From the NCBI GenBank assembly GCA_017435305.1, contig JAFSFH010000013.1, positions 1 to 64,000 of the forward strand: a stretch of 64,000 nt of DNA, read 5' to 3'. Both the position numbers and the translations under genes were made by a program. Origin of the DNA: Clostridia bacterium (GTDB lineage: Bacteria; Bacillota_A; Clostridia; Oscillospirales; Acutalibacteraceae). How positions within the stretch are numbered: position 1 is the first letter of the stretch; each line of letters opens with the position of its first letter. Shown here one piece after another: positions 27,375 to 35,843 of the stretch. The notes beneath the pieces were generated by a model. It was not told the origin of the DNA. It ran no database searches and saw only the letters and a program-made list of their open reading frames with translations.

Positions 27375-28355
27375 GTGTTGAAAAAATGGTTTAATTTAAC
27401 TGACGCTCAGTCCGTACTGGTGAAGAAGCGCGCTGTTAGCGGCGTTCTGTCCTTCTTCCGCTACTTCTTCCTGTTGGCCCTGAGCTATGTGGTTCTGTTC
27501 CAGCTGATCTATATGATCACCTACGCCATTCGTCCCACCGCGGACGAATACAACCCCAGCATCGGTTGGGTTCCCTCTCAGCTAACCTTCCAGAATTTCG
27601 CCGTTGCCATTGAGGCTCTGGAGTACGGTAAGAGCGCGTTGAACTCCGTGTGGATCATGCTGGTGGCGGCAGGCATCGAGGTGCTCAGCTGCTCGGTGGT
27701 TGCCTACGGCTTTGCCCGCTTTGAGTTTAAGGGCAAGAATGCGCTGTTCTTCCTGGTTCTGGTAACCATTATGGTGCCCACTCAGATGCTGGTGGTTCCC
27801 ATGTATCTGAACTTTAAGAATTTCGACGTTCTGTGGTTGGGCGAATTGGTGCTGAACCTTACCAAGTCGCTGGGATGGAATGACGGCGCCGGCTTTGATC
27901 TGCGTATCAATCTGCTGGATACCGCCGCCACGTTCTACCTGCCCTCGCTGTTTGCGGTGGGCGTCCGTTCCGGTCTGTTTATCTTCATCTACCGTAAGTT
28001 CTTCGAGGGTCTGCCCCGCGAGCTGGAGGAGGCCGCCTACGTGGACGGCGCCGGCCCGCTGCGCACTTACGTTTCGGTCATTCTGCCCTCCTCCGGTGTG
28101 GTGTTCCTGACGGTCACCATCTTCTCCTTCATCTGGCACTGGAATGAGAGCTATCTGTCCGGTATGTTCCTGAGCAACGACCCCACGTTGGCGGTTATGC
28201 TGGAGCTGTTTGAGACCTCGACGGTGGGTGGCACCGACACCCGCGGCGGCGAGATGGCAGCCTGCTTGCTGTTCGTATTGCCGATGCTGGTAATTTATAT
28301 GTTCCTGCAGCGTAAGTTCGTGCAGAGCATCGATCGCGTGGGTATCGTTGGTTAA
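27375..28355 (+). CDS. Sugar ABC transporter permease, second pair (MalG type)
   Basis: A 326-residue inner-membrane permease with six hydrophobic segments. The contact loop is ELEEAAYVDGAGPLRTYVSV (about residues 216-235), followed by ILPSSG. The start is a GTG at 27375 with GAGGTGA five bases upstream; TTG at 27378 is the only nearby alternative. It begins 10 bases after the previous permease stop. It completes a second heterodimeric channel in the same operon. Confidence 0.92.
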   Translation: MLKKWFNLTDAQSVLVKKRAVSGVLSFFRYFFLLALSYVVLFQLIYMITYAIRPTADEYNPSIGWVPSQLTFQNFAVAIEALEYGKSALNSVWIMLVAAGIEVLSCSVVAYGFARFEFKGKNALFFLVLVTIMVPTQMLVVPMYLNFKNFDVLWLGELVLNLTKSLGWNDGAGFDLRINLLDTAATFYLPSLFAVGVRSGLFIFIYRKFFEGLPRELEEAAYVDGAGPLRTYVSVILPSSGVVFLTVTIFSFIWHWNESYLSGMFLSNDPTLAVMLELFETSTVGGTDTRGGEMAACLLFVLPMLVIYMFLQRKFVQSIDRVGIVG

Positions 28356-28394
28356 TGCCCGCAACACATTCGTAACATATAAGGAGTTATTATT

Positions 28395-29381
28395 ATGGCT
28401 AACATTATCAACGGTATCTCTTTGCCCAACATTCCCTGGCAGGAGCGCCCCGCCGGCTGTGGCGACGTGGTGTGGCGCTACGACGCCAACCCCATCATCA
28501 AGCGCAACCCCGCCAAGGGCTGCCAGCGCGTGTTTAACAGCGCTGTTGTACCGTGGGGCGATGAGTTCATCGGCGTGTTCCGTGCGGACACCACCATCAC
28601 CACCCCCAACCTGCACGTGGGTCACTCCAAGGACGGTATCAACTGGGAGATCGAGCCCGAGTCCATTGACTGGCGTGATGAGAACGGTGAGCCCTTCACC
28701 TCTACCTATTACTACGATCCCCGCGTCACCTGGATCGAGGACGCCTATTACGTGGTTTGGTGCACCGAGGACCACGGTCCCGTGCTGGGTATGGGTAAGA
28801 CCCAGGACTTTAAGTCCTTCACCCGTCTGCCCAATATCACCCTGCCCTTTAACCGTAACGGCGTTCCCTTCCCCCGTAAGGTGAACGGCAAGTATCTGAT
28901 GTTCAACCGTCCCTCCGACGACGGTCATACCCCCTTCGGTGACATTTGGTTGAGCGAGAGCCCCGACCTGATCTATTGGGGCAATCACAAGCACGTGATG
29001 GCTCGCGGCACCAACGTGTGGTGGGAGTCCACCAAGATCGGCGCCGGCAACGTGCCGATCGAGACCGACGAGGGCTGGCTGGTGTTCTACCACGGCGTTA
29101 TCAACACCTGCAACGGTTACGTATACTCCTTCGGCGCTATGCTGTGCGACCTGGAGGATCCCTCCAAGGTGCTGTACCGCGGTCGTGAGTACCTGATCAC
29201 CCCCGAGAAGGATTACGAGACCGTGGGCTTCGTGCCCAACGTGTGCTTCCCCTGCGCTACGCTGGCGGATGCCGATACCGGTCGTATCGCCATCTACTAC
29301 GGCGCTGCGGATACCTATGTGGCGCTGGCCTTCACCACCGTGGACGACGTGATCGACTACCTGAAGAACAACCATCAGTAA
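28395..29381 (+). CDS. GH130 beta-mannoside phosphorylase
   Basis: A 328-residue cytoplasmic enzyme of glycoside hydrolase family 130, which splits beta-mannosides with phosphate to give mannose 1-phosphate. The five-bladed propeller fold is evident from repeated DxxxW/G blades. Family landmarks are NPIIKRNPAKGCQRVFNSAV (about residues 33-52), YYYDPRVTWIED (catalytic Asp108) and GHSKDG. The form RVFNSAVVPW points to the 1,4-beta-mannooligosaccharide phosphorylase subgroup rather than the mannosylglucose one, but the subgroup call is moderate. Last gene of the operon, 39 bases after the permease, with AAGGAG upstream and a terminator 9 bases after the stop. It gives the best clue that the imported sugar contains beta-mannose. 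Confidence 0.93.
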   Translation: MANIINGISLPNIPWQERPAGCGDVVWRYDANPIIKRNPAKGCQRVFNSAVVPWGDEFIGVFRADTTITTPNLHVGHSKDGINWEIEPESIDWRDENGEPFTSTYYYDPRVTWIEDAYYVVWCTEDHGPVLGMGKTQDFKSFTRLPNITLPFNRNGVPFPRKVNGKYLMFNRPSDDGHTPFGDIWLSESPDLIYWGNHKHVMARGTNVWWESTKIGAGNVPIETDEGWLVFYHGVINTCNGYVYSFGAMLCDLEDPSKVLYRGREYLITPEKDYETVGFVPNVCFPCATLADADTGRIAIYYGAADTYVALAFTTVDDVIDYLKNNHQ

Positions 29382-29389
29382 TGAACAAA

Positions 29390-29423
29390 AACCGCCCCTG
29401 CCGTTTGGTGGGGGCGGTTTTTT
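29390..29423 (+). terminator. Terminator of the GH2/ABC/GH130 operon
   Basis: Arms AACCGCCCC (29390-29398) and GGGGCGGTT (29411-29419) with a 12-base loop, followed by a T-run. Confidence 0.85.
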
Positions 29424-29434
29424 GTTATTTCGCT

Positions 29435-29515
29435 CTTTGGTAGCCTTCCCCTCGAGGGAAAGGTGACCGGGCGTTAGCGAGGTCGGATGAGGTGTTCCGC
29501 GGAGCGGCAAGCTTT
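29435..29515. repeat. Candidate dispersed palindromic repeat
   Basis: Between the terminator and the next gene. It contains small palindromes, CTTCCCCTCGAGGGAAAG (29443-29462 region) and TTCCGCGGAGC further on, joined by GTCGGATGAGGTG. Sequences of this style recur in intergenic DNA of gut Firmicutes in my memory. No second copy exists in this window, so the repeat status rests on recall. Confidence 0.4.
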
Positions 29516-29625
29516 AGTCAATACTTTATGAAAATCGTGATATTTTGTTATGAGTGGGGGAGATTTTGCAACATTTTGTGTGCTATACTGTAGCCAATGA
29601 CAATACTCTTCAGGGAGGATTTCGT

Positions 29626-30354
29626 ATGATTTTCTTTTTCGTTCGCCACGGCGACCCCATTTATAATCCCGACAGCCTGACCCCGCTGGGTGAGCGGCAG
29701 GCGGAGGCGGTGGCCAAGCGCCTGTGTATGTTCGGGGTGAATAAGATCTACGCCTCCACCTCCAATCGGGCGATTCTGACCGGCAGGCCCACCTGCGATA
29801 TCCTGGGCAAGGAGCCGACCCTGCTGGAGTTCTGCAACGAGGCCAATATCGCCACCGATTTTATGATCGGGGAGTGGCCCCATCCCGACCAGGACTGGGC
29901 CTGGCGGCATAAGGACGTGCGCCCGCTGTTTTTGGACCCCGAGGTGGTGGCGATGGGTCACGACTGGTATAAGCATCCCAAGCTGGCGGAGTACACCTTT
30001 GCCCACGGCATCGAGGCGATGTACGAGGGCGTGGACAAACTACTGGCGGAATTGGGTTACGAGCACGACCGCTATACCGGATGCTACCGTCCGGTGAACG
30101 ACAACGATAAGCGGGTGGCGCTGTTTGCGCACCAGGGCTGCAGCACGGTGTTCCTCAGTTGTCTGCTGGACATTCCGTACCCTGTTTTTTCCACGCGGTT
30201 TGATATGTGCCACAGCGCCTTTACCGCCATTGATTTCCATCCGGATAAGAATGGGGTGGTGGTACCCCGCGTGATGACCCTGTCCAACGATTCTCACCTG
30301 TACCGTGAGGGCCTGCCGTTGAAATACAACCACGACGACCGTTGCCGTTTCTAA
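29626..30354 (+). CDS. Histidine phosphatase family protein, second copy
   Basis: A 242-residue paralogue of the protein at 13068. It has the phosphohistidine motif FVRHGDP (His8), ASTSNRAILTGRPT with the second arginine near residue 45-50, and LFAHQGCST with the second histidine. The first 25 residues of both copies are nearly the same, including PDSLTPLG. The ATG at 29626 follows AGGGAGG and matches the paralogue's start; upstream in-frame ATG codons were rejected. Substrate unknown. The two copies stand on either side of the GH2/ABC operon, one divergent and one co-directional. Confidence 0.87.
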   Translation: MIFFFVRHGDPIYNPDSLTPLGERQAEAVAKRLCMFGVNKIYASTSNRAILTGRPTCDILGKEPTLLEFCNEANIATDFMIGEWPHPDQDWAWRHKDVRPLFLDPEVVAMGHDWYKHPKLAEYTFAHGIEAMYEGVDKLLAELGYEHDRYTGCYRPVNDNDKRVALFAHQGCSTVFLSCLLDIPYPVFSTRFDMCHSAFTAIDFHPDKNGVVVPRVMTLSNDSHLYREGLPLKYNHDDRCRF

Positions 30355-30362
30355 AGATTGTA

Positions 30363-30393
30363 AAACACCGCATCCTCCGATGCGGTGTTTTCT
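30363..30393 (+). terminator. Terminator
   Basis: Arms AAACACCGCATC (30363-30374) and GATGCGGTGTTT (30379-30390), loop CTCC, then T-rich. It ends the phosphatase transcript. Confidence 0.88.
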
Positions 30394-30476
30394 TGCGATA
30401 AACAGCGTTTTTCACTAATTAACACAGAAAAGAAATGAAAAATCTAAAATTTTTGAACTTTTTTCATAAAAAGTCA

Positions 30477-30505
30477 TTGCATTTTCAGGAAAGTTTTGTT
30501 ATGAT
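30477..30505 (+). promoter_or_regulatory. Promoter of the second glycanase/CBM pair
   Basis: TTGCAT (30477-30482) and TATGAT (30500-30505), spacer 17 bases. Transcription would start near 30512, leaving a leader of about 170 bases before the start codon. Confidence 0.75.
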
Positions 30506-30511
30506 AGCAAT

Positions 30512-30680
30512 GTGTTGTATTATGGGTTGATACTCTGCCCATTTATCTGTCGTGACCAATTCACAATACAACAGATACCGAGCTTTCGCCGCGGAAAAGA
30601 GCGAAAATTTCCCATAAGCAAGCGGTCGGCACCGTCTGTGCCGCCGCACCGAATATTTTTTGAGAGGAAGCGTGAAACAC
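30512..30680 (+). promoter_or_regulatory. Structured 5' leader, type unknown
   Basis: The first bases of the predicted transcript, TGTTGTATT (30513-30521), pair perfectly with AATACAACA (30565-30573). A small ATGGG/CCCAT stem lies inside the enclosed loop. A separate GGCAC/GTGCC hairpin lies near 30633-30647. I do not recognise a known riboswitch. Confidence 0.45.
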
Positions 30681-32288
30681 ATGCGTAGAATCGCAAAGAA
30701 GATCCTGCTACCCCTGCTGTGCGTGGTGGCTCTGTGCGCCAGTGCCGTTGGTATGCTGGGCATCACCGGCTCTGCCAACGGCTCTACCACTAGCACTATC
30801 TTGGCGGAGTACGACATCGACTCCTACAACGGTGCCATCCAGACCGGTAAGGCCGGTGACGGCATCGTTACTGCCTGGGACATTCTGGAAAAGGATGGCT
30901 ACATTGAGGGCGTCTGGATTCCGTGGCTGACCCACTCCTGGTTGGGTTCCAGCCTGGCTCCCAACGACCTGGAGAACTACGATAGCTATATCGGCTCCGA
31001 CGGCTCCACCAAGGATTATTGGCAGGCCATGAACCAGGTGGGTATCGATCAATATGATAACACCCAGCTGGAGATGGAGATCTTCAACCTGAAGGCTCTG
31101 GGCTATAACGCTATGGCGTATGCCGGCTCTCCCTGGGCTGAGGGTCGTGAGAACGACCTGAACACCTGGGAGTGCACCGGTGTTAAGGCTGAGTATCTGA
31201 CCAATATCCGCAGATTCCTGGACATCTGCCGTCGGGCAGGTATGCCGGTGGTGTGGTACCTCCATTTCCACTCTTCCGCCGTGCCCGGCTACGCTAATTT
31301 GGATATGTGGTATAAGATCGCTCAGGTCCAGGGTAACAAGGAATACGCCGATTCTTATGCTGAGAATTTCGTCAAGCCCGTCTGCGAGGTGCTGTCTGAG
31401 TACCGTGACGTGGTGGTGATGTGCGGCATCGCCGACGAAACCTTCAACGAGATTAACGACTCCGACCTGGGCGATAAGTTCGCCGAGAAAAATCGTGATC
31501 AGTACGGCGTCACTGAAGAAGATTCTATGTACTTCCATGCTCAGATCGGTAAGATGGTCAAGCAGGTGATGCCGGATATGCCCACCACCTGCGCCGACAA
31601 TGCCGACCAGTATGCCATGTATGGCGATGCCATCCTGGATATGCCCGGCCGTAACCAGTATTCCGACGGCACCAGCGCCTCCACCAACGTGACCAACGCC
31701 TGGGCCACCGGTCCTCTGATGGCGGGTGAGTACGGTATGGGTGGTTCCTCCGGTGCTTACACCGAGGATGACTGGTCCTCCACCATGATCGCCAAGCGCG
31801 AGAATTATCTGAGTACCGGTTACAGCGGCTTCTTCCAGTGGGCCTATGAGCCGGTCTTTAAGACCGCCGGTGCTGCTGCCCCCAACGGCAACCAGATGAT
31901 CCGCACGGGCGGCACCAGCCCCTACGACCTGCGTACGGGTTGCTATAAGGCCTATTACTGGGCGATGGAACGGCAGGGCAAATCTGCCGATGCTCCCTCC
32001 GCTATGTACTATTGCGGCAAGACCATCTCTATGACCAGCGGCGGTAGCCACGTCGGCAATGGCAAGGTTTATTACATCCGTCCCGAGAACAACGCCACCG
32101 TTACGGTGCAGCGTTCCACTGATGGCGGTGCCACCTGGACCACCATCAATGGTACCACCACCTATGACACCAATGCAGGCAACCACCGCGCTTGCCTGAC
32201 CGACCCCAGCCCCGTGACCAGTGGCTCGGTGCAGTACCGTGTCTCCGCCAACGGCTATATGTCCTACACCAATGTGTGGACCTACTAA
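30681..32288 (+). CDS. Clan GH-A-like secreted glycanase
   Basis: A 535-residue secreted homologue of the proteins at 6010 and 37439. The signal peptide is without a clear lipobox. The barrel region shares GYIEGVWIPWLTHSWLG, NLKALGYNAMAYAGSPWAEG and RRFLDICRRAGMPVVWYLH with them. Candidate acid/base is Glu257 (FNEINDSD) and nucleophile Glu350 (LMAGEYGMG), 93 residues apart. The C-terminal ~90 residues form a small beta domain (TVQRSTDGGATWTTI ... YRVSANG) instead of a CBM4/9 module. The ATG at 30681 starts the signal peptide, with GAGAGGA about 11 bases upstream; the TTG at 30660 and GTG at 30672 are less likely. It is followed 21 bases later by its CBM partner. Confidence 0.78.
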   Translation: MRRIAKKILLPLLCVVALCASAVGMLGITGSANGSTTSTILAEYDIDSYNGAIQTGKAGDGIVTAWDILEKDGYIEGVWIPWLTHSWLGSSLAPNDLENYDSYIGSDGSTKDYWQAMNQVGIDQYDNTQLEMEIFNLKALGYNAMAYAGSPWAEGRENDLNTWECTGVKAEYLTNIRRFLDICRRAGMPVVWYLHFHSSAVPGYANLDMWYKIAQVQGNKEYADSYAENFVKPVCEVLSEYRDVVVMCGIADETFNEINDSDLGDKFAEKNRDQYGVTEEDSMYFHAQIGKMVKQVMPDMPTTCADNADQYAMYGDAILDMPGRNQYSDGTSASTNVTNAWATGPLMAGEYGMGGSSGAYTEDDWSSTMIAKRENYLSTGYSGFFQWAYEPVFKTAGAAAPNGNQMIRTGGTSPYDLRTGCYKAYYWAMERQGKSADAPSAMYYCGKTISMTSGGSHVGNGKVYYIRPENNATVTVQRSTDGGATWTTINGTTTYDTNAGNHRACLTDPSPVTSGSVQYRVSANGYMSYTNVWTY

Positions 32289-32309
32289 TCGAAAGGAGGA
32301 TTTTGAATT

Positions 32310-34544
32310 ATGAAACATTTTAGAAAAGTTTGTTCTGTCCTCCTGGCGGTGCTGATGGTGGCGGTGATTATGCCCACCATCATCAACATCGAAACCCCCG
32401 TTGAGGCCGCCGAGGCCGGTGTGATCACCAACGGCAATTTTGATACTGGTGATGCCACCGGCTGGGATATGAGTGAATGGAGCATTAGCATCACGAACAA
32501 TTCCTCTTATCGTCGTAGTGGTTATGGCGCGCGTATTTCCGGTGCCGCTGATGTGAATGCGGTTTTGTTAACTCAGGTGATTCCGGTCAACACCAACGCT
32601 ACCTATACGTTCTCTTTCTACGCAAAAGCCCCCAAGACCGGCTGTGACTATATCGCTTGCTACACCTATTCACTGGATTTAGGTACCACTGCCGGTAGTT
32701 GCAACAGTTCCCTGGTGTCCCAGGCGACGGTCAACACCGGCTCCAGTAGCTGGACGCAGATCACTTACACTGTTAACACCGGCTCCAATAAGTACCTGAA
32801 GATTCGTTTCATCGCTGTCGGTGGCGGAACTTACGACGACTCTGCGATAGATGATGTTTCTTTGACCGCCACCAATCCCGGCGATACCGGCACCCACGCC
32901 AAGCCCTCTCTGGTGAATTTTGCCACCGACAAGAACCGTCCCAACAGAGATGCCAACAACATCATCGTGCAGCCCGGTTTTGAGTCTACCACCAATGCCC
33001 AGTGGAATACCACTGCTTTCCTGACCAACGGTGTGCAGGTGAAGGAGGATGCCTCCATCGCTCACTCCGGCAGCAAGTATCTGTACTATTACCGTGGCAA
33101 CGTGGCGGTAACCACTTGGTCCATGTTTGAGATCACCTGTCCCACCGCGGGCAACTATGTGTTCTCTGCTTGGGTGCGTACCCCCCACCTGTCCTCTACC
33201 AACACGGGTAAGGCCAGCATTGGTATCATCGACCGTGACACCGGCAAGTTCCTGACCTATAGCGGCAACGATTACTACGGTCACTATTCCACCGATGAGA
33301 TTCAGCTGCGTTCCACCGCCACCGACGATGATTGGCACCTGCGCTCTGTGGTGTTCTACGTGGGCGCCGCCAATTCCAACGTTAAGATCGGTATGTACGG
33401 TCTGCAGTCCACCATGTACGTGGACGACATCTCCGTTCACAAGCTGGAGAATGGTGTTACGTACGAGGGCGACCAGAAGGGCACCTTGTCCGTCAGCAGC
33501 ACCTCTGTCACCAACAAGTATTGCGAGTCCGAGGACAACCTGATTGCCGACTGCAACATGAACAGCGACGTGTCCGAGGATTTCTGGATGAACTCCTCCG
33601 GCTGGAATAACGGCTTCCTGAACTTCCAGACCGACGCCCAGAGTGCCCCCCACGGCAACACCCTGCACTATAAGGGTACCAACCCTGGCTCCAATAAGCT
33701 GTATAACTACATCAAGTTTGTCTATGTGGAGCCCAACACCAGCTACACCGTGTCCTTCGACTATCGTGTGGCTGCCGCCGGCAACCAGCTGATGTTCATC
33801 GACAACAACATTGAGTCGCCTCAGGTGTTTCACAAGCCCTCTCTGGGTTCTGCCAGCAACAGCTACAAGACCTATGCTTTCACCTTCAATTCCGGCAACT
33901 ATAAGCGCATCGGTATCGTATTCCGCGATCACGCTTCCGCTGAGTTGTATTTCGATGACTTCCGTTTCTTCAAGACTTCTGACGGTATCGCCACCGAGCC
34001 GGAAGAGGAGATCTTCCCGAAGTTGAAGCCCCAGCATCCTGATGAGGGTGTCAGCCGTATGGAAATGACCGAAGGCAAGTTGGGTCTGGCCTTCAAGTTC
34101 ACCTTGGAGTCCAGTGGTTTGACCATTGATGAGGAAACCATTCGTTTCAAGGATGGCCGTTATGACATTGACTACACCAATGGTAAAGTGAATGTTTTCC
34201 TGGATGGCAACACCTACAAGTTGGTCAAGGCCGGCGCTCTGATGACCAACGATTCTTCCGTGGGTCAGGATGAGTCTGCCTTTGTCCTTGAGAATGTCAA
34301 ATCCGACAATACGGTAATTGACGTGTTTGCTCAAAAGGCATGGCAGCCTCCCACCGACATACTCACCTATGTGATGCGTATTGTCAACATCCCCGAGAGC
34401 CATATGTCCACTGTGATTTATGCTCGTCCCTACTACGTCTTCCAGTATGATGAGAACCGTCAGATCACCGTGTATGGTGACATTGCGTTTGACTCCTACA
34501 AGAAGATGACCGATATCAACGACGGTTGGCTGGAGTGGGACTAA
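32310..34544 (+). CDS. Secreted multi-CBM protein with shared C-terminal domain
   Basis: A 744-residue secreted protein without a visible catalytic domain. A signal peptide (1-33) is followed by three CBM4/9-like modules: about 37-190 (VITNGNFDTGDATGW), 210-385 (IIVQPGFESTTNAQW, preceded by NRPNRDA) and 393-565 (NKYCESEDNLIADCN). The unknown C-terminal domain, about 586-735, has GALMTNDSSVG, MRIVNIPES and YARPYYVFQYD. The architecture equals that of the 7937 protein minus its fourth module. It starts 21 bases after the glycanase gene with GAAAGGAGG upstream. It most likely acts as the substrate-binding companion of the glycanase. The protein has no C-terminal anchor. Confidence 0.82.
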   Translation: MKHFRKVCSVLLAVLMVAVIMPTIINIETPVEAAEAGVITNGNFDTGDATGWDMSEWSISITNNSSYRRSGYGARISGAADVNAVLLTQVIPVNTNATYTFSFYAKAPKTGCDYIACYTYSLDLGTTAGSCNSSLVSQATVNTGSSSWTQITYTVNTGSNKYLKIRFIAVGGGTYDDSAIDDVSLTATNPGDTGTHAKPSLVNFATDKNRPNRDANNIIVQPGFESTTNAQWNTTAFLTNGVQVKEDASIAHSGSKYLYYYRGNVAVTTWSMFEITCPTAGNYVFSAWVRTPHLSSTNTGKASIGIIDRDTGKFLTYSGNDYYGHYSTDEIQLRSTATDDDWHLRSVVFYVGAANSNVKIGMYGLQSTMYVDDISVHKLENGVTYEGDQKGTLSVSSTSVTNKYCESEDNLIADCNMNSDVSEDFWMNSSGWNNGFLNFQTDAQSAPHGNTLHYKGTNPGSNKLYNYIKFVYVEPNTSYTVSFDYRVAAAGNQLMFIDNNIESPQVFHKPSLGSASNSYKTYAFTFNSGNYKRIGIVFRDHASAELYFDDFRFFKTSDGIATEPEEEIFPKLKPQHPDEGVSRMEMTEGKLGLAFKFTLESSGLTIDEETIRFKDGRYDIDYTNGKVNVFLDGNTYKLVKAGALMTNDSSVGQDESAFVLENVKSDNTVIDVFAQKAWQPPTDILTYVMRIVNIPESHMSTVIYARPYYVFQYDENRQITVYGDIAFDSYKKMTDINDGWLEWD

Positions 34545-34576
34545 TCCCTCCGCTGTAATTAGCAGTTAAACAACAG

Positions 34577-34612
34577 AATCCCGGTCACGGTCACCGTGGC
34601 CGGGATTTTTAA
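34577..34612 (+). terminator. Terminator of the second glycanase/CBM operon
   Basis: A 14-bp stem: outer AATCCCGG (34577-34584) with CCGGGATT (34600-34607), inner CACGG/CCGTG, loop TCA, then TTTTT. Confidence 0.87.
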
Positions 34613-34651
34613 AGCAACCTGTCAGAAATCCATAAAACGAGGAATGTGACT

Positions 34652-35503
34652 ATGCAACAATTCAACGACTGGCTGAATACCATTCAGCATAACGGACAGG
34701 GTATCGAGCTGTATAATCTGACCGGCACCGTCTGTATGACGCTGTTGGCGGTTTCTATACTGCTATACGTCTGGCGGCAGAGGCTGAATCCGTTTAAGGC
34801 GATTCCCATCGGGATGATCGTGTACTATTTTCTCGGCTATGCCCAGCATATAATGACCTGGTATCGCCGCGATTTTGCATTTGGTGAGGGCTTTTTCGGC
34901 ACCTCCAATATCGGCTACGCCTTTACGCTGTTGCCGCTTATCTGCTGGCTGTGCGATATTACCTTTAATCTGCCCAAGGGCACGTCCGGTGAGTTGGCGG
35001 CAGTTTCCACGCTGGCGTGGCACGTCGTGGGCCGTTCCGGCTGCACCTTCTCCGGCTGCTGCCGCGGCATTGATTGTGAGTGGGGCATCTACTCTGTGTA
35101 TGCCGGTGGCAACACGTTCCCCGTCTGCTGGCTGGAGAGCCTGCTCTCCTTGGGTATTTTGATTTTCCTGCTGGTGCGTATGCTCCGCCGCGGCGTTCTC
35201 CCGGAGGATACCCGTCCCCGTAAGCCGCTGGTGCAGTGGTACTACCGCCGTCGCCGGCAACCCGACAACGGGCGCGCCCTGCCGTATATGCTGCTGATGT
35301 ATGGCGGCGGTCGCTTCTTCACCGAGTTTTTGCGGTATCACCCCGAGGAGGATATTCTGTTCGGGTTCCTGCCGGAGTTCTCGGTCCACGCCCTGCTGAT
35401 GGTGCTGGTGGGTGCTCTGACGCTGTACCTTAATCTGCGCAGAACGAAAGCCGCCGAGGTGGGGGAGGAGCCCCTGCCGGAGCTGAAGGCTCAGCGCCGT
35501 TAA
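34652..35503 (+). CDS. Lgt-like membrane protein (prolipoprotein diacylglyceryl transferase family)
   Basis: A 283-residue polytopic membrane protein. The segment AWHVVGRSGCTFSGCCRG (about residues 124-141) is the Lgt-family signature in the form found in divergent Firmicutes members (GR-x-G-C...GCC-G). A late GGRFFTEFLRY (about residue 220) corresponds to the Lgt C-terminal Arg/Glu motif. Canonical Lgt has GR-x-G-N-F-x-N-x-E at the signature, which is absent here, so it may be a paralogue with another acceptor. The ATG at 34652 has ACGAGGA upstream; the GTG at 34646 is less well placed. It is transcribed alone between two terminators. Confidence 0.75.
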   Translation: MQQFNDWLNTIQHNGQGIELYNLTGTVCMTLLAVSILLYVWRQRLNPFKAIPIGMIVYYFLGYAQHIMTWYRRDFAFGEGFFGTSNIGYAFTLLPLICWLCDITFNLPKGTSGELAAVSTLAWHVVGRSGCTFSGCCRGIDCEWGIYSVYAGGNTFPVCWLESLLSLGILIFLLVRMLRRGVLPEDTRPRKPLVQWYYRRRRQPDNGRALPYMLLMYGGGRFFTEFLRYHPEEDILFGFLPEFSVHALLMVLVGALTLYLNLRRTKAAEVGEEPLPELKAQRR

Positions 35504-35516
35504 ATCGTGTTATCCA

Positions 35517-35551
35517 ACAGGCTGTGACAGCATTGTCACAGCCTGTTTTTT
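35517..35551 (+). terminator. Terminator
   Basis: Arms ACAGGCTGTGACA (35517-35529) and TGTCACAGCCTGT (35534-35546), loop GCAT, then a run of T. Confidence 0.9.
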
Positions 35552-35656
35552 TGCGCTTTTTCACCATTCTCCACCGCCGATGGAAAAATAGCCGAAAACA
35601 CAGGTAAAAATAGCCGAAAATCGTGAGATTATGACACATTTTCTGGTGGAAAAGTA

Positions 35657-35685
35657 TTGCAAAAAAGTCCCGCATATGATAAGAT
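35657..35685 (+). promoter_or_regulatory. Promoter of the solute-binding/third glycanase operon
   Basis: TTGCAA (35657-35662) and TAAGAT (35680-35685), spacer 17 bases. The leader to the start codon at 35844 is about 150 bases; no known riboswitch was recognised in it. Confidence 0.65.
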
Positions 35686-35843
35686 TAATAATGCAGAATG
35701 GCATCAGTGTGGGTTTTTGTCTTTATAGTAACCGAAAGCAGCGCTTTTGTTTGCGATATCGGCCCACAACAGGGCTGTACGCTTACCGCGCTGCGATGCT
35801 GATTTTGTTCTATATTTAATTTTTCTTAAAGGAGGAAAATGTC

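Noticed and set aside
27582..29510. 642-codon minus-strand open frame opposite GH130 and a permease
   Set aside because: Shadow of two certain genes. It begins inside the intergenic palindromic repeat at 29435-29515, a common source of false starts.
30512..30680. Known riboswitch in the leader
   Set aside because: No conserved core of a class I know could be matched; it is kept only as a structured leader.
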